Shown here: piece by piece, positions 32,893 to 45,680 of the stretch
How the letters are laid out: the number at the start of each line of letters is the position of its first letter
Numbering within the stretch: the first letter of the stretch is position 1
Assembly (NCBI GenBank): GCA_029641185.1
Contig: JAPWGK010000011.1
Coordinates: 310,001 to 374,000, forward strand
Source of the DNA: Pseudofabraea citricarpa
Taxonomy: Eukaryota > Ascomycota > Leotiomycetes > Helotiales > Dermateaceae
Reading direction: 5' to 3'
DNA length: 64,000 nt
Made by a program: the position numbers and the translations under genes
Notes under the pieces: model-generated
Database searches by the model: none
Told to the model about the DNA's origin: nothing
What the model saw: the letters and a program-made list of their open reading frames with translations, nothing else

Positions 32893-35317
32893 ATGGAGCA
32901 AAAGAAGACGGTTTGTGTTGTTGGTATGTGAAAGTCTATACCTCGTGCAGTTCTAAAGACTCATTTCTTCAGGTGCTGGACCCTCTGGTCTCGTGACTGC
33001 AAAGACTCTTCTCCATGATCACCCTGGTGTGTTCGATGTTCACATATTCGAGCAAACAGATCATGTTGGAGGATTATGGCCTATAAGCCCTGATGACAGT
33101 CATGGAAAAGTCAATCCTGATATGTGTACCAACCAGAGTCGCTTCACGGTCAAATTCAGTGACCTGGCTTGGGATGAGAAAGTTCCAATGTTTCCCAAGG
33201 CATGGCAGGTGGGGCAGTACCTGAAAAGTTATATCGAGGCATATCTGAAAGATCCGGAACATCAGTGCAAGATCTCAACAGGGCATTCCGTGGTTGAGGT
33301 TTACCCACCAGCATCACCCACGTCAAAGTGGAAGGTTCTTATACGCAAAGGGCAAACTGGCGTGGTCGAGCATCTTAAGTTCGACCATGTGGTGATTGCC
33401 AGTGGGTTCTTTGGCAAGCCCAAAGTCCCCAAAATTCTGGGAGACTTCACTGCGCCCATCTCCCATACGTCAGACTTTCGCAATCTAAAGTCTATGTTAA
33501 CTGGGAATGGTAAGTTACAAGCATTGAAAGGGTCAAAGATTGTAGTGGTTGGAGGTCAGATGTCAGGAGTTGAGACAGCTGCTGCCATTGCTATCCAGTT
33601 ATCAGCTGCTGTGAATGAGCCGTCTGGTATCAATACCTTGCCTAGTGTAGAGAAGTACACTATTCATCATGTGGTACAACGCCCATTTTGGGTGATGCCG
33701 CTGTTCTTCCCTCAGCGCACTGAAATAGATGATCCAGATACGGACGGAAAGGTTTGTTCATATTTCAATCTTTCAAGCCTCACCAGAGTCGTGAATCAGA
33801 TACTAAGAATTGTATAGAAACCCGAGCAAGGCCCGCCATTCTTACCTCTGGATTTGGTATCATATAACTTGGGATTTCGACCCCCAGGACCATTGCAAAA
33901 TACCTCAGGAGATATCACACCAGAAGCCGCTAACACCACTAGTAACTTCATGAACAACACTATCGGCAGCGATCAGAGCGACTTTGGAAGCAAGCATTTA
34001 ACCATGGTTGGAGATATTCGCTCTAAACAACCATGGCTCACATGTAGTGATCACTACACAGAATTTGTCCGATCCAAAAGCATCATAACCCACATGGGCA
34101 AAGTCGTCGGAGCTGCACCAGATAGCGACAGTGCCATCCTGATACAGAACGAAAACCAGACGGAACAACTAGAAGATGTAGCAGCAGTTGTGTTTGCCAC
34201 TGGCTTTGAAGCAGCAGCATCTATTGCTTCCCTCTCTCACGAGATCCTGGAAAAACTTCAATTCGACGCCGCAAGTAGCGAATTTCCCTTGGCACTGAAT
34301 GTGCATTCGAGCGTCAATAAATCGTTGCCGTCCCTCGGATTCGTCGGCTTCTACCGTTCTCCATACTGGGGCGTAATGGAAATGCAAGCACGCTACCTTG
34401 GCAAACTCTGGACAGGAGATTCGCAGGCGTTGAAAACACTAGCTGAAGATGATACGCTCTCGAAGATGATCGAGCTGCGGACTTCCGATCGACGTGCACA
34501 GTTCCCTATGGGTGATTACGCGTACCTGATGGAATCTTTCGGCAACGCAACGGGCATCGAACTATTTCAAGACCCTCCAGGTCCAAGAAGCGGATTATTG
34601 ATTCCAGATAGGTATCTCTCTAACACAGCAAGTTCTTTTTCTCAAAGACAACGCGACATCACTATGAATAGCCTCAGCAACGTAATAAATCTGGCGGCGG
34701 GATCACATACTTTCCTTGCAAGAGCTGTGTTCAGAGGAATGCAGGGAGATTGGAAAGTCGAGCGGTCGCTTGATAGCCGGATCGCTTCATATCCCTCTGG
34801 CAAGTTCTCCGGAACAGCGAAGTTCTTGCCTCGCGTACCCACGGGCGAGGAAGGCGAATATGATTTGGAGTACCTGTATGTCGAAGAGGGCGATTTTAAA
34901 ACCGAGACGGGTTTGGCATTCCGAGCGAATCGAAGGTATATATTATCTCTCTCATGCTCCCCATCCCCTTTTCAACAAGAAAGAAAACCAGTAAGGCAAA
35001 TAATTAACACCATCACTAGATACGCATACCGCTACACGAATCCAGGTCCCAATTCAGGCCTGGACAAACTATCTGTCTGGTTCGTCAAGCCTGATAACAA
35101 AACTATCGATTACCTCTTCCACGAATTCCAATTTCAAGACCCACTTGCGCCCGGGAAAGGATGGCGCGCGAAGGCACATCATCTTTGTATCGATGATACG
35201 TATGACGTCGAGTATGAATTCTGCTTTCGAGGTGCGACGCTGCAGAGATGGACAATGGAGTATCTTGTGCGTGGTCCGCAGAAGGATTATACGATCCGGA
35301 GTGTTTATGGTCGATAG
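32893..35317 (+). CDS. Flavin-containing monooxygenase fused to a C-terminal DUF6314-like domain
   Basis: An NADPH- and FAD-dependent monooxygenase. Four exons: 32893-32923, 32973-33751, 33818-34935, 35020-35317 (741 aa; introns 49, 66, 84). The first tiny exon supplies the FAD Rossmann strand; the motif GAGPSG is completed across intron 1. Then EQTDHVGGLW, the HVVIASGFFGKPKVP stretch (FMO/BVMO-type linker), the second dinucleotide site GGQMSGVETA and VVFATGF follow. From about residue 580 a separate domain begins: GDWKVERSL, SGKFSGTAKFLPR, EYLYVEEGDF, FRANRRYAYRYT, LSVWFVKPDN, YLFHEFQF, HHLCIDDTYDVEYEF, EYLVRGPQKDY. These fit the DUF6314 pattern, often a stand-alone protein. The third intron is a multiple of three and stop-free. 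Substrate unknown. Confidence 0.87.
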
Positions 35318-35547
35318 AGATAGAAGGATGGATAGAGTGGGGTCCACATTAAATCCGAGGATAAATTGGAGAACAAAGAGAATTCCTATGCTACTTTACG
35401 CAAACAGAACAGAACGCCCAGTATGTGAAGACGAGGAATGTAAGATGTAGACAATAAACAGAAAGCTTTCCTTATCTTAGATCCTATGAACGCCAGATGC
35501 CAGTCTCCCCGAACGAATAAATAAGGCGTCCCTACTTTACTTGACTC

Positions 35548-38231
35548 TTATTCCATCTCCAGATCTGCATCGCGCGCCATATGCGCAGCTTCGGAAACAA
35601 TGAAGATGAGTCTTGTTCCATTACCTGCAGTTTGCCAGACCTATTAAATTTCATGTTAGTATCTTAGGTTCAGAGAGAGAGAGAGAAAGAACACGAAAAC
35701 TTACATCAAGGCTGGTGTACTCCAGAAGAGCGTTTTGCCATTGATCCTTCGTGAATCCCTTGGCGAGAACTCGTTTTTCAACTTCCTTCAACGATAGCTC
35801 GATCCCCGCATCCTCATCATCTTCGTCATAGTCATCTGGCTTACAAGCTCCAGAATCGGCAATGGCTCGGACCATATTGTAGATTCTACTGCTTGGGCTG
35901 TGATCTTTCTTGTAGCCGGCATCTTCGGCGTATAAGCTCTCTTTACTAGCCTCGATAAGGCGCAATGCCTCGTCAACATCATCTTGAACAACTTCCTCCG
36001 AGAAACGGAGACGTGCTAAAGCTTGTGCCAGACGAAGGATACCGAGGAGTGTTCGGGGTGATGTATGTGAGAACTGCTTCTTGTTCTTCTCGTCGCGGGC
36101 TTGTTGCTCGCGCATCTTTACGTATGCCTTGACCATGTACTCTGAGACGGACTGCGGTACGGTAGGGCGGAAAGTTCGTGCCTGTGCAACGTATTGCCGC
36201 ACTTCATGAGGAGTAAAAACTACGCCATCTGTATCAGGGTGCTTGTTGTTCATATGCACATATGTGACGTGACGAGCGAGCATTGCATCGTTTTCGCGTG
36301 ATGGGGTATCGAGAATCAAGAACAGGATATCAAAACGAGAAAGAAGAGCTGCAGGAAGATTGATGTTTTCGACAGGGGAGATACGTGGGTTGTAGCGGCC
36401 ATATAGAGGATTGGCGGCTGCAAGAATTGACGTTCTAGCGTTCAGTGTTGTGGAGATGCCGGCTTTAGAAATAGAGATCGTCTGCTGTTCCATAACTTCG
36501 TGGATAGCCGTTCGGTCGTTGTCGTCCATCTTATCAAACTCATCGATACAGCAGATTCCATTGTCTGCAAGCACCAGAGCACCGCCTTCCAAGATCATCT
36601 CGTCCGTAACTGGATCCTTCATTACTGCTGCAGTAAGACCTACACCACTACTTCCTCGACCAGTGGTGTATACTCCTCGCGGTGCAACTTTTGTAATATA
36701 CTTTAGTAATTGGGATTTTGCCACACCGGGATCTCCCATCAAGCAAACGTTAATATCTCCTCTGATACGCATACCATCACCCATCACTTTACCAGGACCA
36801 CCAACAAGAAGTAAAAGAAGGGCCTTCTTTACATCAAGATGTCCATAAATTTCGGGTGCGATAGATTTGGCTAGGTATTCATAAACATGTCCAGACGCTC
36901 TGTATTGGTCTATGCGTTTAAAAACGCGATTATCAATCGCAAGATCTTCGTATGCTTTCTTATGTTGGGTAACATGTTGTGCTTCGAGGTATGTGTCTGT
37001 TAATAGGCCAGCCCGGATCGCCTTGAAACCTGTATATGGCGTGGGCAAGAAGATACCGCCAACGTCAACGACATCTCCAGGATTGATCTTTCGTACCAGA
37101 GCTCCGTGACAAAGGATAGTCAGCATTCTCGGAATGTGTCCCACTGGAACTTGCTCTGCCATTTCTTGGATTTTGATTTCTTGGAAAGGCTGGAATTTCG
37201 AAGCACGTGTCGAATGATGTAGTTGGCCCTTTGTCTGATTCGTTTTGCAATCCTCCGAAGGACATTCTGTCAATGGACCATACGTCTTCGATCCAATGGG
37301 CTGGAAGATCTCGCAACCACAACGATCGCACGTGTAGGCATTGACTTCGACTGTAGGCTTGACATCAGAAACTCTTGTGGTTATTCCTCGAACTGTGATG
37401 AGGTGACCAAGATGCTCTCCCCGAACTTGTCTCACTGCCAAAGCTTTTGGAATATCTCTACCCTCGGTTCTCGGCTTGAAATTCAAGGTGTATCGTCGGG
37501 TAAGCTCGGCCGGGAAGAGTTCTGCCTGCGCAGTCGGATCAAGTTGCTGTTCTGCTGCTTGACTGACAAAATGATTGCGGGCTGTTCGTTGTGACATGAG
37601 AATATCCAATACATCGTCTTTGTAGCTAGAAAATGGTAAGAATTTGTGCCTAGAAATCACTCGCAATATTTGGCTGGCTCACTTGATCTCTCTTGTTGGC
37701 TCTGGCATAACCTTATCAACCGCCCTTGACATAACATCTAGGTAGTGCTTGGCATTGGTCTCAATGGATTCGACAAGCTTTTGTGGGGTTCCGTTCTCAT
37801 TCAAAGCATCATCAAACTAGACACCAAGTTAAATACTGACGGAAGAGTTCTGCGAAAAAACATACCGAAACCAAATCGTCCAGATCAATCGTGATTTCAT
37901 CCTCCAGCCTGTCTGCAATCTTTTGCAGCAATTCAACATACTTTAATTTAGGTCGCCTTGACTCCAATCTTTCTTTTCTTCGGGTTGCTTGTGCGTTGTC
38001 ATCGTCATCCATAAAGTCGTATTCGTCGCTGAAATCATCCTCGTCCAAGTTCATGTCACCCAAAGCATTCGCAATGCCGGTCGTTGTCTTTGGCGATGTC
38101 TTAAAGGAGCGGAGGAATTCTTCGAATACAGCTGAGGATTGTTAGCAGCTATGCGACTCGTGGGGATGTTTGCGCCTCTTGCCTTGCTGGTCCTCATAGC
38201 TGACCGGCGGCCTGAATTGAAGTAAAGACAT
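35548..38231 (-). CDS. MCM7: DNA replication licensing helicase subunit MCM7
   Basis: A subunit of the MCM2-7 replicative helicase. Five exons on the minus strand: 38183-38231, 37866-38131, 37683-37816, 35705-37625, 35548-35640 (820 aa). Intron 1 (38132-38182) has a GC donor (AAG|GCAAGA...CCTCAG); the others are GT-AG. Visible hallmarks: N-terminal [16 protein letters not shown]; zinc finger CDRCGC...CPSEDC; Walker [14 protein letters not shown]; Walker B and lever [23 protein letters not shown]; Arg finger LLSRFD; C-terminal winged-helix region ending after VWQTAGNG. The last exon was added because the upstream frame stops after a GTAAGT donor and the joined reading ([13 protein letters not shown]) fits the family. 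It is convergent with the monooxygenase (230 bases) and divergent from PEX1. Confidence 0.95.
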
Positions 38232-38405
38232 GTTATCTAGGGTCTTGAAGTCCGCAAATGATTACAATTGATGGTGTAGAAAATGAATGCGACAAGACCG
38301 TCTCGCAGGAGTCTTGTTGATCTTGTTGTTGAGCAGGCGAGGGGCTGGTGTCGCAAATTCGAAAGGGGCCGGCGCATGGATTTGCACAGCGCGTCTTTAT
38401 CGACA

Positions 38406-38421
38406 ACGCGTCGCGACGCGT
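38406..38421. promoter_or_regulatory. Double MluI cell-cycle box (perfect palindrome ACGCGTCGCGACGCGT)
   Basis: Two ACGCGT elements 10 bases apart, together an exact 16-bp palindrome, 175 bases upstream of the MCM7 start codon in the MCM7/PEX1 divergent promoter. ACGCGT is the MBF/DSC1 target driving G1/S expression of replication genes in yeasts. CCAAT (38425-38429) and TATAAAG (38429-38435) follow on the plus strand toward PEX1. Confidence 0.75.
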
Positions 38422-38595
38422 TTGCCAATATAAAGGGTCTAGGCCGAAAACAGGATGGCGCGGATCTGCTTCCAGACTTCCAGGGACCTCGGCTTGTGAC
38501 ACTTGAAGCTATCCGCACGATGAGCTGCGTGCCACCTACAGTACAACCCACACTCTTCATATTCTCGCACTCCTTTATGTATACATCTCACTCGC

Positions 38596-41500
38596 ATGGC
38601 TTCACGAGCGCGCAGCAGTCAGTCGACCTCTGCCGAAATCTCTCTCATTCACTTGAAGAATTGCCTGGTCAATCTGCCCTCGTCGCTGTCGTCTCTACTT
38701 ATTAATGTCAATACCGTGAGTATCGAAAGCTCCCAAATCTGATCGCTACTGATTTATCCTAGCCAGCGCAAAATGTCATTATCGAGCTGAATTACAGAAT
38801 TCCACCAACCCCCTCGATCGACCCCGCCGCACCGAAAGGCCCCTCGCATAAATCCATATTTGTAGGATGGACGGGGATGCAAAGCAAGCGCAAACTTGCG
38901 CCCATAGTCAGCAGAGATGGTATCAGCGGTACGAGGGGCAATACTTCTGGCAGAGAGCAGGATATATCTCTGGTGGAAATTGATACAAGTTTCGCACGAA
39001 CCCTGGGGATATCGGACGGTCAGAAGGTGACCGCAAGTATACATGTCGACCCTCCCATTGCATATACTGTCCACATAGAACCTTTGACTCCAGATGATTG
39101 GGAGATCATAGAACTTCATGCCACCTTTCTTGAAATCAACCTTAACGCACAAATCCGCGCCTTGCCAAATCCTAATTATGTTCTATCAAGCGGATCTGTT
39201 GCACCGCATCCTCTCACACTTCACCTCTCGCCAACATCGACTGCTAATATCATGGTTACATCACTCGTCCCACTTCTACCGTCCACCTCGCCTTTTGCGA
39301 AATTGTCCCTAGACGCGGAAGTGATTGTAGCACCAAAAACGCGAGCAAAGCCGGCGAGAAGCACTGGGCGAGAGAATCGCAGTGTGACATCGCGGAAAAG
39401 CACTGGTGGAAGAAGTGGCACCAGCACCGTGCGGCACAAGAGTACCCGGGGAGAAGATTCAAGACCAGCTATGTTCTTTAGAGGACTCGACAGAGCTATT
39501 TGCACCGATTACTTTGAGGACGGAAAAGAATCAAATAATTCTGGATTGACCGCTTGGGTAGACCGTGATGTCATCCTTTCGAAAGCTTTGAAAGGGGTGA
39601 CTTGGGTAGCTATCACTATCATAAAACCCGCCAGCTTGCAAGCACCCATTGACCCGCAGAAGCAGCAGCAGGAAATTGAAAGCGCCGGAGAGGCAGGAAA
39701 AGTCTCCCCCAAAATAGTTGCCAGGCTCATACCTTGGGATGACCCGCCAGACAGCCAGCATATTGCTTTGTCGTCAGTTCTCTGCGCTTCATTGGGCTGC
39801 GAGGGACTTGTTGGTGGTATTATTAAAGTCGAAGCTGCGCCTCAACAGCTTTCCAAGTCCAGAGATCAGGCTACCATGAAAAGTATAACCCAGGTCCTTA
39901 AGGTATTCCCATTTGCTTCAAGCACAGGGAAGTCAAACGAGGGCCTTAAATTTGGTGGCGAATCGAAATCCGAAAAAGAAGAAGCTGCGAAGCGTATTTT
40001 GAAAATGTATAGCAAGCAGGAGAGCGTTGAAGGCTTCCTCGACGGTCCTTTGACTGATGGATCCGTGCTTGTCCCTTCAGCGGCTGGGGATATTTTCTCC
40101 GGTTGGGAGGGGGGTATGATCCGAATCGAACATTCTGGTACAGAATCCATTAAACAAACGTGTAATTGGTTTCTTGGTTCAGAACGGAGGTTCAATATTG
40201 AAGTGCAAGCGGCCATACCGCGTCCAGTGTCGCTTACAAAGGAGAGCTCTACAGCCGATGCCCTTCCTGAAATTGTCCCGGTTCTAGTTGGAATTGATAA
40301 CCTGATTGAGCAGCTACAGTCGCATTTGTCGCATATGTCTTCAGTCTTACTTACTGGGGCTCTGGGATCTGGCAAAACCTCCGTCGCACATATGTTGGCT
40401 CATAGATTAAGGCAAGAGACATTGTTTAACACTGCTTACTTTTCTTGTCGAAAACTTGTCACTGATGAGACTCGTGTCTCTACGATCAAAGAAACCTTTA
40501 CTCGCATTTTCATGGGCGCCTTATGGGGTGCAAGGCTTGGTGGCAAATCACTAGTTATCCTGGATGATCTAGATAAGTTATGTCCTGTTGAAACAGAACT
40601 CGAAGTTGGCAGTGAGAATGGAAGAAGTCGACAGATTAGCGAGAGTATATACGCTCTTGCCAAGCAGTACTGTGGTAGGGACAGCGGCGTTGTTTTACTA
40701 GCGACAGCTCAAGCAAAAGAGTCTCTACATAATGTTATCGTGGGTGGACATGTAGTGCGCGAAATTGTAGGGCTGAAAGCTCCCGACAAAGAAGGCCGTC
40801 GAAGAGTGGTGGAATTGGTGGTCAATCAGCATGCAGCAAAAGCTGAGGTTCAAGAAAACAAATTCCAAGACAGTCGTCCTAGTACAGCTGATAGTCTGGC
40901 TAAGACTGACGAGAATGGAGCGTGGATGGACGGTGATAGTGTGGGAAGTAGATCAGGCATCCCGAAGCCAGACGGATTTACAATTGATCAGAACCTCGAT
41001 TTCTTGGATCTGGCTGGGGAAACAGACGGCTATATGCCTGGAGATCTTGTTTTACTAGTTGCACGAGCACGAAGCGAGGCCCTCATCCGATCAGTGTCTC
41101 AATCGCCCAAAGATACAGATAGCGTCGTCCAACTCAGCAGACAAGATTTCGATAGCGCTCTGAAAGGTTTTACGCCAGCATCTTTACGAAACGTCACACT
41201 ACAAACCTCAACAACTACATTTGACTCAATTGGTGGGCTTCAAGAGACTCGTAAGATCCTTCTTGAGACGCTTCAATATCCAACGACATATGCACCCATT
41301 TTCGCTCAATGCCCTCTCCGCTTAAGATCTGGTCTTCTCCTCTATGGTTACCCAGGATGCGGGAAAACGCTGCTCGCTTCAGCTGTTGCTGGAGAGTGCG
41401 GGCTAAATTTCATTAGTATCAAAGGCCCAGAGATTCTTAACAAGTATATTGGTGCGTCAGAAAAATCTGTTCGAGACCTATTCGAGCGTGCCGAGGCTGC

Positions 41501-42362
41501 GCGACCATGTGTTTTGTTCTTTGATGAGTTTGACTCTATCGCTCCAAAGCGTGGGCATGACTCTACTGGTGTTACAGATCGTGTTGTCAACCAGCTTCTA
41601 ACCCAGATGGACGGTGCTGAAGGACTATCAGGAGTTTACGTACTTGCGGCTACTTCACGACCTGATCTCATTGATCCTGCGTTGCTTCGCCCAGGCCGTC
41701 TCGACAAATCCTTGATTTGTGACCTGCCAAACCTCGAAGACCGAGTTGATATCTTGCGCGCGTTAGGGAAGAAACTACACCTTTCCCCAAACGTGATTGA
41801 TCACCTTCCTGAAATTGCACAGAGGACGGATGGGTACTCGGGCGCCGATTTACAAGCATTGGTATATAATGCTCATCTAGAGGCTATTCACGACGTACTA
41901 GGCGATCAAGATCACGCTGAACTAGGAACCAAAAGGCCTGGAGGCAAACCAAACGGAAACGTATCGGCAAAAAGCTTTGTTCAGTTCCGCTATGGAGTAG
42001 AAGAAGACCGAGCTGAAACTGAAGCACGAGCGAAATCGGGTTCTAATCGATCCAAAGCACTCGCTGAACGTGCGGCGATCGCAGCGAAATTAGACGAGAT
42101 CAAGAAATCAAAAAAGAGGTCAAAATTCAGGCAGGGCGACGATAGTGGCATGAAAGACAGAGCCGAAGAAAAGGAGCAACAAGAAGTAACGATTGAGTGG
42201 AAACATATCATGAAGAGTCTACAAAGCACGCGAGCATCGATTAGCAGTGAGGATAAGATTCGTCTTGGTAGAATATACCGTGAGTTCGTCGTCGGCAGAA
42301 ATGGGGAGATGCCTAACGGGCAGGGAGGGACGGAAGTAGGTGGCAGGAGTAGCTTGATGTGA
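38596..42362 (+). CDS. PEX1: Peroxisomal AAA-ATPase Pex1
   Basis: Pex1 forms a heterohexamer with Pex6 that extracts ubiquitinated Pex5 from the peroxisomal membrane for another import cycle. Two exons: 38596-38715 and 38763-42362 (1,239 aa; 47-base phase-0 intron), the normal size. The N-terminal adaptor domain (ISLIHLKNCLVNLP, FVGWTGM) is followed by D1 with GALGSGKT at residues 572-579 and a LVILDDLDKL Walker B. D2 is highly conserved: GYPGCGKT at 902-909, the pore loop KGPEILNKYIGASEKSVR, FFDEFDSIAPKRG, and the second region of homology ATSRPDLIDPALLRPGRLD. The tail is charged and ends after the RIYREFV segment. The start was chosen because MASRARSSQST leads straight into the conserved strand across a good splice site. 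Confidence 0.95.
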
Positions 42363-43150
42363 ATAACTCATCTACATACCCATATTATAAAAGCGCATCT
42401 GTTCAACCTCTTAGGGATTTCAAGTTGGCACAGCATCCAAAGGAACTCCTGAAGTCAAAAGCATGTGACATGCGTCTTTCCTTTCCCCCCCTTTTGACCG
42501 AGTCGGAAACCAAAATTATGGCCGGAAGCGAGGCCAGGTTCGGCATCTGAAATGCCCCTTGTTATAGCGCTTATCCAGTACCAAGGCTCGTAACATGTAA
42601 TCATCAAGCATTATCAGGCCGCAAAAGCCAATTGAACAAGCACCGACAAGCTCCGGGGAAGCAAAACACCGAACTTTTGAGTCAGCCGAGATATCAAGCC
42701 TGTCTTATTGGTGTGCAAGACCCAGAATCTCCACGAAGGGATGCGGTGCCAGGTGCGGGGTCAGCAAAGAATCCTGGGGAAATGGCTGATCTTTAACTGG
42801 TTCGGGCGATTTGCGATGGTGGTTCGGAGTTGATGACGGGTTGGCTGCACGGGAGTTCGAGGTCTGAGGTCTTTGGGAACATGTCATGTCATGTCGTGTT
42901 TGGATGGGATGGACAAGGGAAGGGATGGGATGTACTAATCAGACACGATCAGATTGGTAAGATGTGTGTGACCGCATCTTAAAAGTCTAGTGTTCCCACC
43001 TTATCTCTTCTCTTCCGACTGCTTTTCCATTCCTCTCTTCTTTTTGCCCTCGTCGTGACGTTTACGAAATCATTACCTACTTCAATTGCTGATTGTTGCT
43101 ACAGTCAATCTTGAGCCAGGGAAAAGACTTCATGAGACATCACCGCCGAA
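42363..43150. other. Intergenic between PEX1 and the second DAL5-like transporter
   Basis: No gene is seen. Short direct repeats (CATGTCATGTCATGTCGTG near 42881-42899) and a pyrimidine-rich stretch at 43000-43050 just before the next gene. Confidence 0.5.
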
Positions 43151-44928
43151 ATGGATTTCAAGGATGCCGAGGCTGAAAAGGCACAAAACGGCCATATCAG
43201 CAATGGAAGCGATGATGAGAAAGTCATCGGTGGACGGGGCGAACATCAAGAGAATATCTTGGTTGATCCCGATGCACATCTCAGTCCAGAGGAAAGGGCA
43301 AAAATCGTGAGTTTTCTTGCCCGTTTATGCAATGAAATCTCGCCTGCCTAAGAACAATTAAAACTAATTGGTATCTAGGACCGGAAATTGCTATGGAAAC
43401 TTGATCTGACTATTATTCCCTGGGTAAGCTACTTCGTACGGATAGATAGAAATGAGGAGACTGACTTGATAGATGTGTATCCTTTACCTGCTGGCTTTCC
43501 TCGACCGAACAAACATCGGCAATGCGAAAATTGATGGCTTACAAGCTGATCTACATAATATGTCTACGGGACAATATAATGCCACCCTCTCGATCTTCTT
43601 CGTCTCATATGCTGTCTTCGAACCACTCACAAATGTCTTGTTAAAAAGACTTCGTCCATCTATCTTCATACCCATCATTATGTAAGGTTGCTTGCGTTAG
43701 GGAGATGGAAAAATGGCAATACTGATTGTGGTTTATAGGGTACTCTGGGGGATCTCAATGACATTCATGGGTTTTGTAGAGAATTGGTCCGGACTGATGG
43801 CCGCGCGCTGGTTCTTGGGCCTTTTTGAAGCTGGTCTATTTCCCGGTATTATGTATTATCTTTCTTGTTGGTATAAGAGATCGGAATTTGGGATTCGTAG
43901 TGTAAGATATCTCGCTTTCTTGATTTTTCCAAGCTCTCTCAACCCCACCACTAACTAAATCTCAAATACAGGCAATATTCTTCTCTGCAGCCGCAGTTTC
44001 CGGTTCTTTTGGAGGTCTCCTCGCCGCAGCGATCGTAAACATGGACGGTCTCGGGGGTCGTCCCGGTTGGGCCTGGATATTTATTCTCGAAGGAATCATC
44101 ACCGTCATCTTCGGTGTCGCCTCCTTCTGGTTCGTACACGACTTTCCGGACCTCGCTACATTCTTAACACCAGAAGACCGGGCACGAGTAGTCCACCGTC
44201 TAAAAACCGACCAGCAGTCATCGGCAGAACACGAGGAGTTCCGCATGAAATACGTGTGGCTAGCGCTGAAAGACTACAAGATGTGGCTGGGGATGGTGAT
44301 ATACATGGGTTGCGACATGCCACTCTACGCATTCTCTCTCTTCCTACCGACCATCATTAATGAGATGGGATACACGACCACAAAAGCCCAGCTACTCTCC
44401 GTGCCACCCTACGCTGCAGCCGCTATACTTACCATCACCATCGGATATATAGCTGACCGGACGCGCCAGCGCGGCTTGTGCAATATCTGCGTTTCGTTCC
44501 TTGGAATTGCTGGCTTCGCCATGCTCCTCGGTTCGCAACGAGCAGCAATCAAATATGCCGGCACATTCCTCGGCGCGTTGGGCATCTACCCCTGTATCGC
44601 AAACACCATCTCGTGGACATCGAATAACATCGAGGGCGTATACAAGCGCGGTGTTGTGCTAGGATTCGTCATCGGATGGGGAAATCTCAACGGCATCGTG
44701 AGCTCAAATATCTATTTCCAGAAACCCAAGTATACCGTTGGCCATGCGGTCGTCATGGCGTACATGATTGTCTGCCTCCTTGGCGGCAGTATATTGTTGC
44801 ATCTTCTGCTCAGGAGAGAGAATGCTAAGAGGAGAAGAGGAGAGAGAGATAATTGGGTCGAAGGATTGAATCATGCTGAGAGGGAAATTCTAGGTGATAG
44901 GCGACCAGATTTCATGTATACTCTGTGA
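43151..44928 (+). CDS. MFS transporter, DAL5/allantoate permease-like
   Basis: The second anion:cation-symporter-type major facilitator of the window. Five exons: 43151-43306, 43379-43423, 43473-43681, 43739-43901, 43972-44928 (509 aa; introns 72, 49, 57, 70 and all phases consistent). After a charged cytoplasmic N terminus come LLWKLDLTIIPW, MCILYLLAFLDRTNIGNAKIDG, MAARWFLGLFEAGLFPGIMYYLS and GWAWIFILEG; the second half has six further membrane segments including YPCIANTISWTSNNIEG and VLGFVIGWGNLNGIVSSNIYF. The substrate cannot be predicted. It shares the family with the gene at 20227-21981, but the intron positions differ, so the two are not a recent duplication. Confidence 0.92.
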
Positions 44929-45680
44929 GTAGGGGATTAGGGGTTTTGGGTTGGGGGTGGCGTGGTAGAGAGGATAGAAGAGTTAGATATCTATTTGTCA
45001 CATCTCACGATTTCGTATATACGAGTCACTCAAACTTGCATTTAAGGGGTGTAATTCTAATTCATTCAGTCTCTGTGATTTTTCTTGCATGCCATATTCA
45101 TCCACCGAACTGGCAGAATCGACGAGGAAGAAACGAAACGTCCCAGAAAAGAAAATATCAAATACTTTAGGTACCCAACCCACCGCGTGTTCTCTTGCTG
45201 GGCATTACTGCCATGAATAATAAGCTCGTGCTACTTTTCTGCCATTCATCGCTAAAGAAGTCACAGCACATGCGTATACCATGCAAGAAGGACGAAGAGT
45301 AAATGAAAACTCTGAAACTCTACCAGTGCTCTTTCTGTATTCGTTAACTCCTAAGCTAGTGCTCTCATTTCGTCGGGGTATCAATATTGCTGGTTTGGTT
45401 TTTGACAAAAGAAAAAGGTAAATTGATATCGAATGTTGTGATGCCGTTCCTTCTGTGAGAAGGTCCTGGGGGACAAATCGCTCTGGGCACCTATCGATTA
45501 GGTAAACTTGGTGATGGATCGTGAGAGAGATATTCCTGTGATGTACTCTCGAGCCATGGCAAGACGAGAGACGAGGAAGAGCTCTGTTGGTTTAGATGAT
45601 AGCAATGTCAGTCATGATGAATTTTGTAGTGAACACGCACGGACGTGAATGCGTTCAATGGCGATAGGGTCTTGTTGAAT
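44929..45680. other. Intergenic, convergent 3' flanks
   Basis: No gene is seen between the transporter and the RRM-like gene, which converge here. Confidence 0.5.

Noticed and set aside
30227..35317. Secondary-metabolite gene cluster
   Set aside because: Two flavoenzymes only; no polyketide synthase, peptide synthetase, terpene cyclase or other backbone enzyme is in the window.
20227..44928. The two DAL5-like transporters as a recent duplication
   Set aside because: The protein sequences and intron positions differ throughout; they only share the family.
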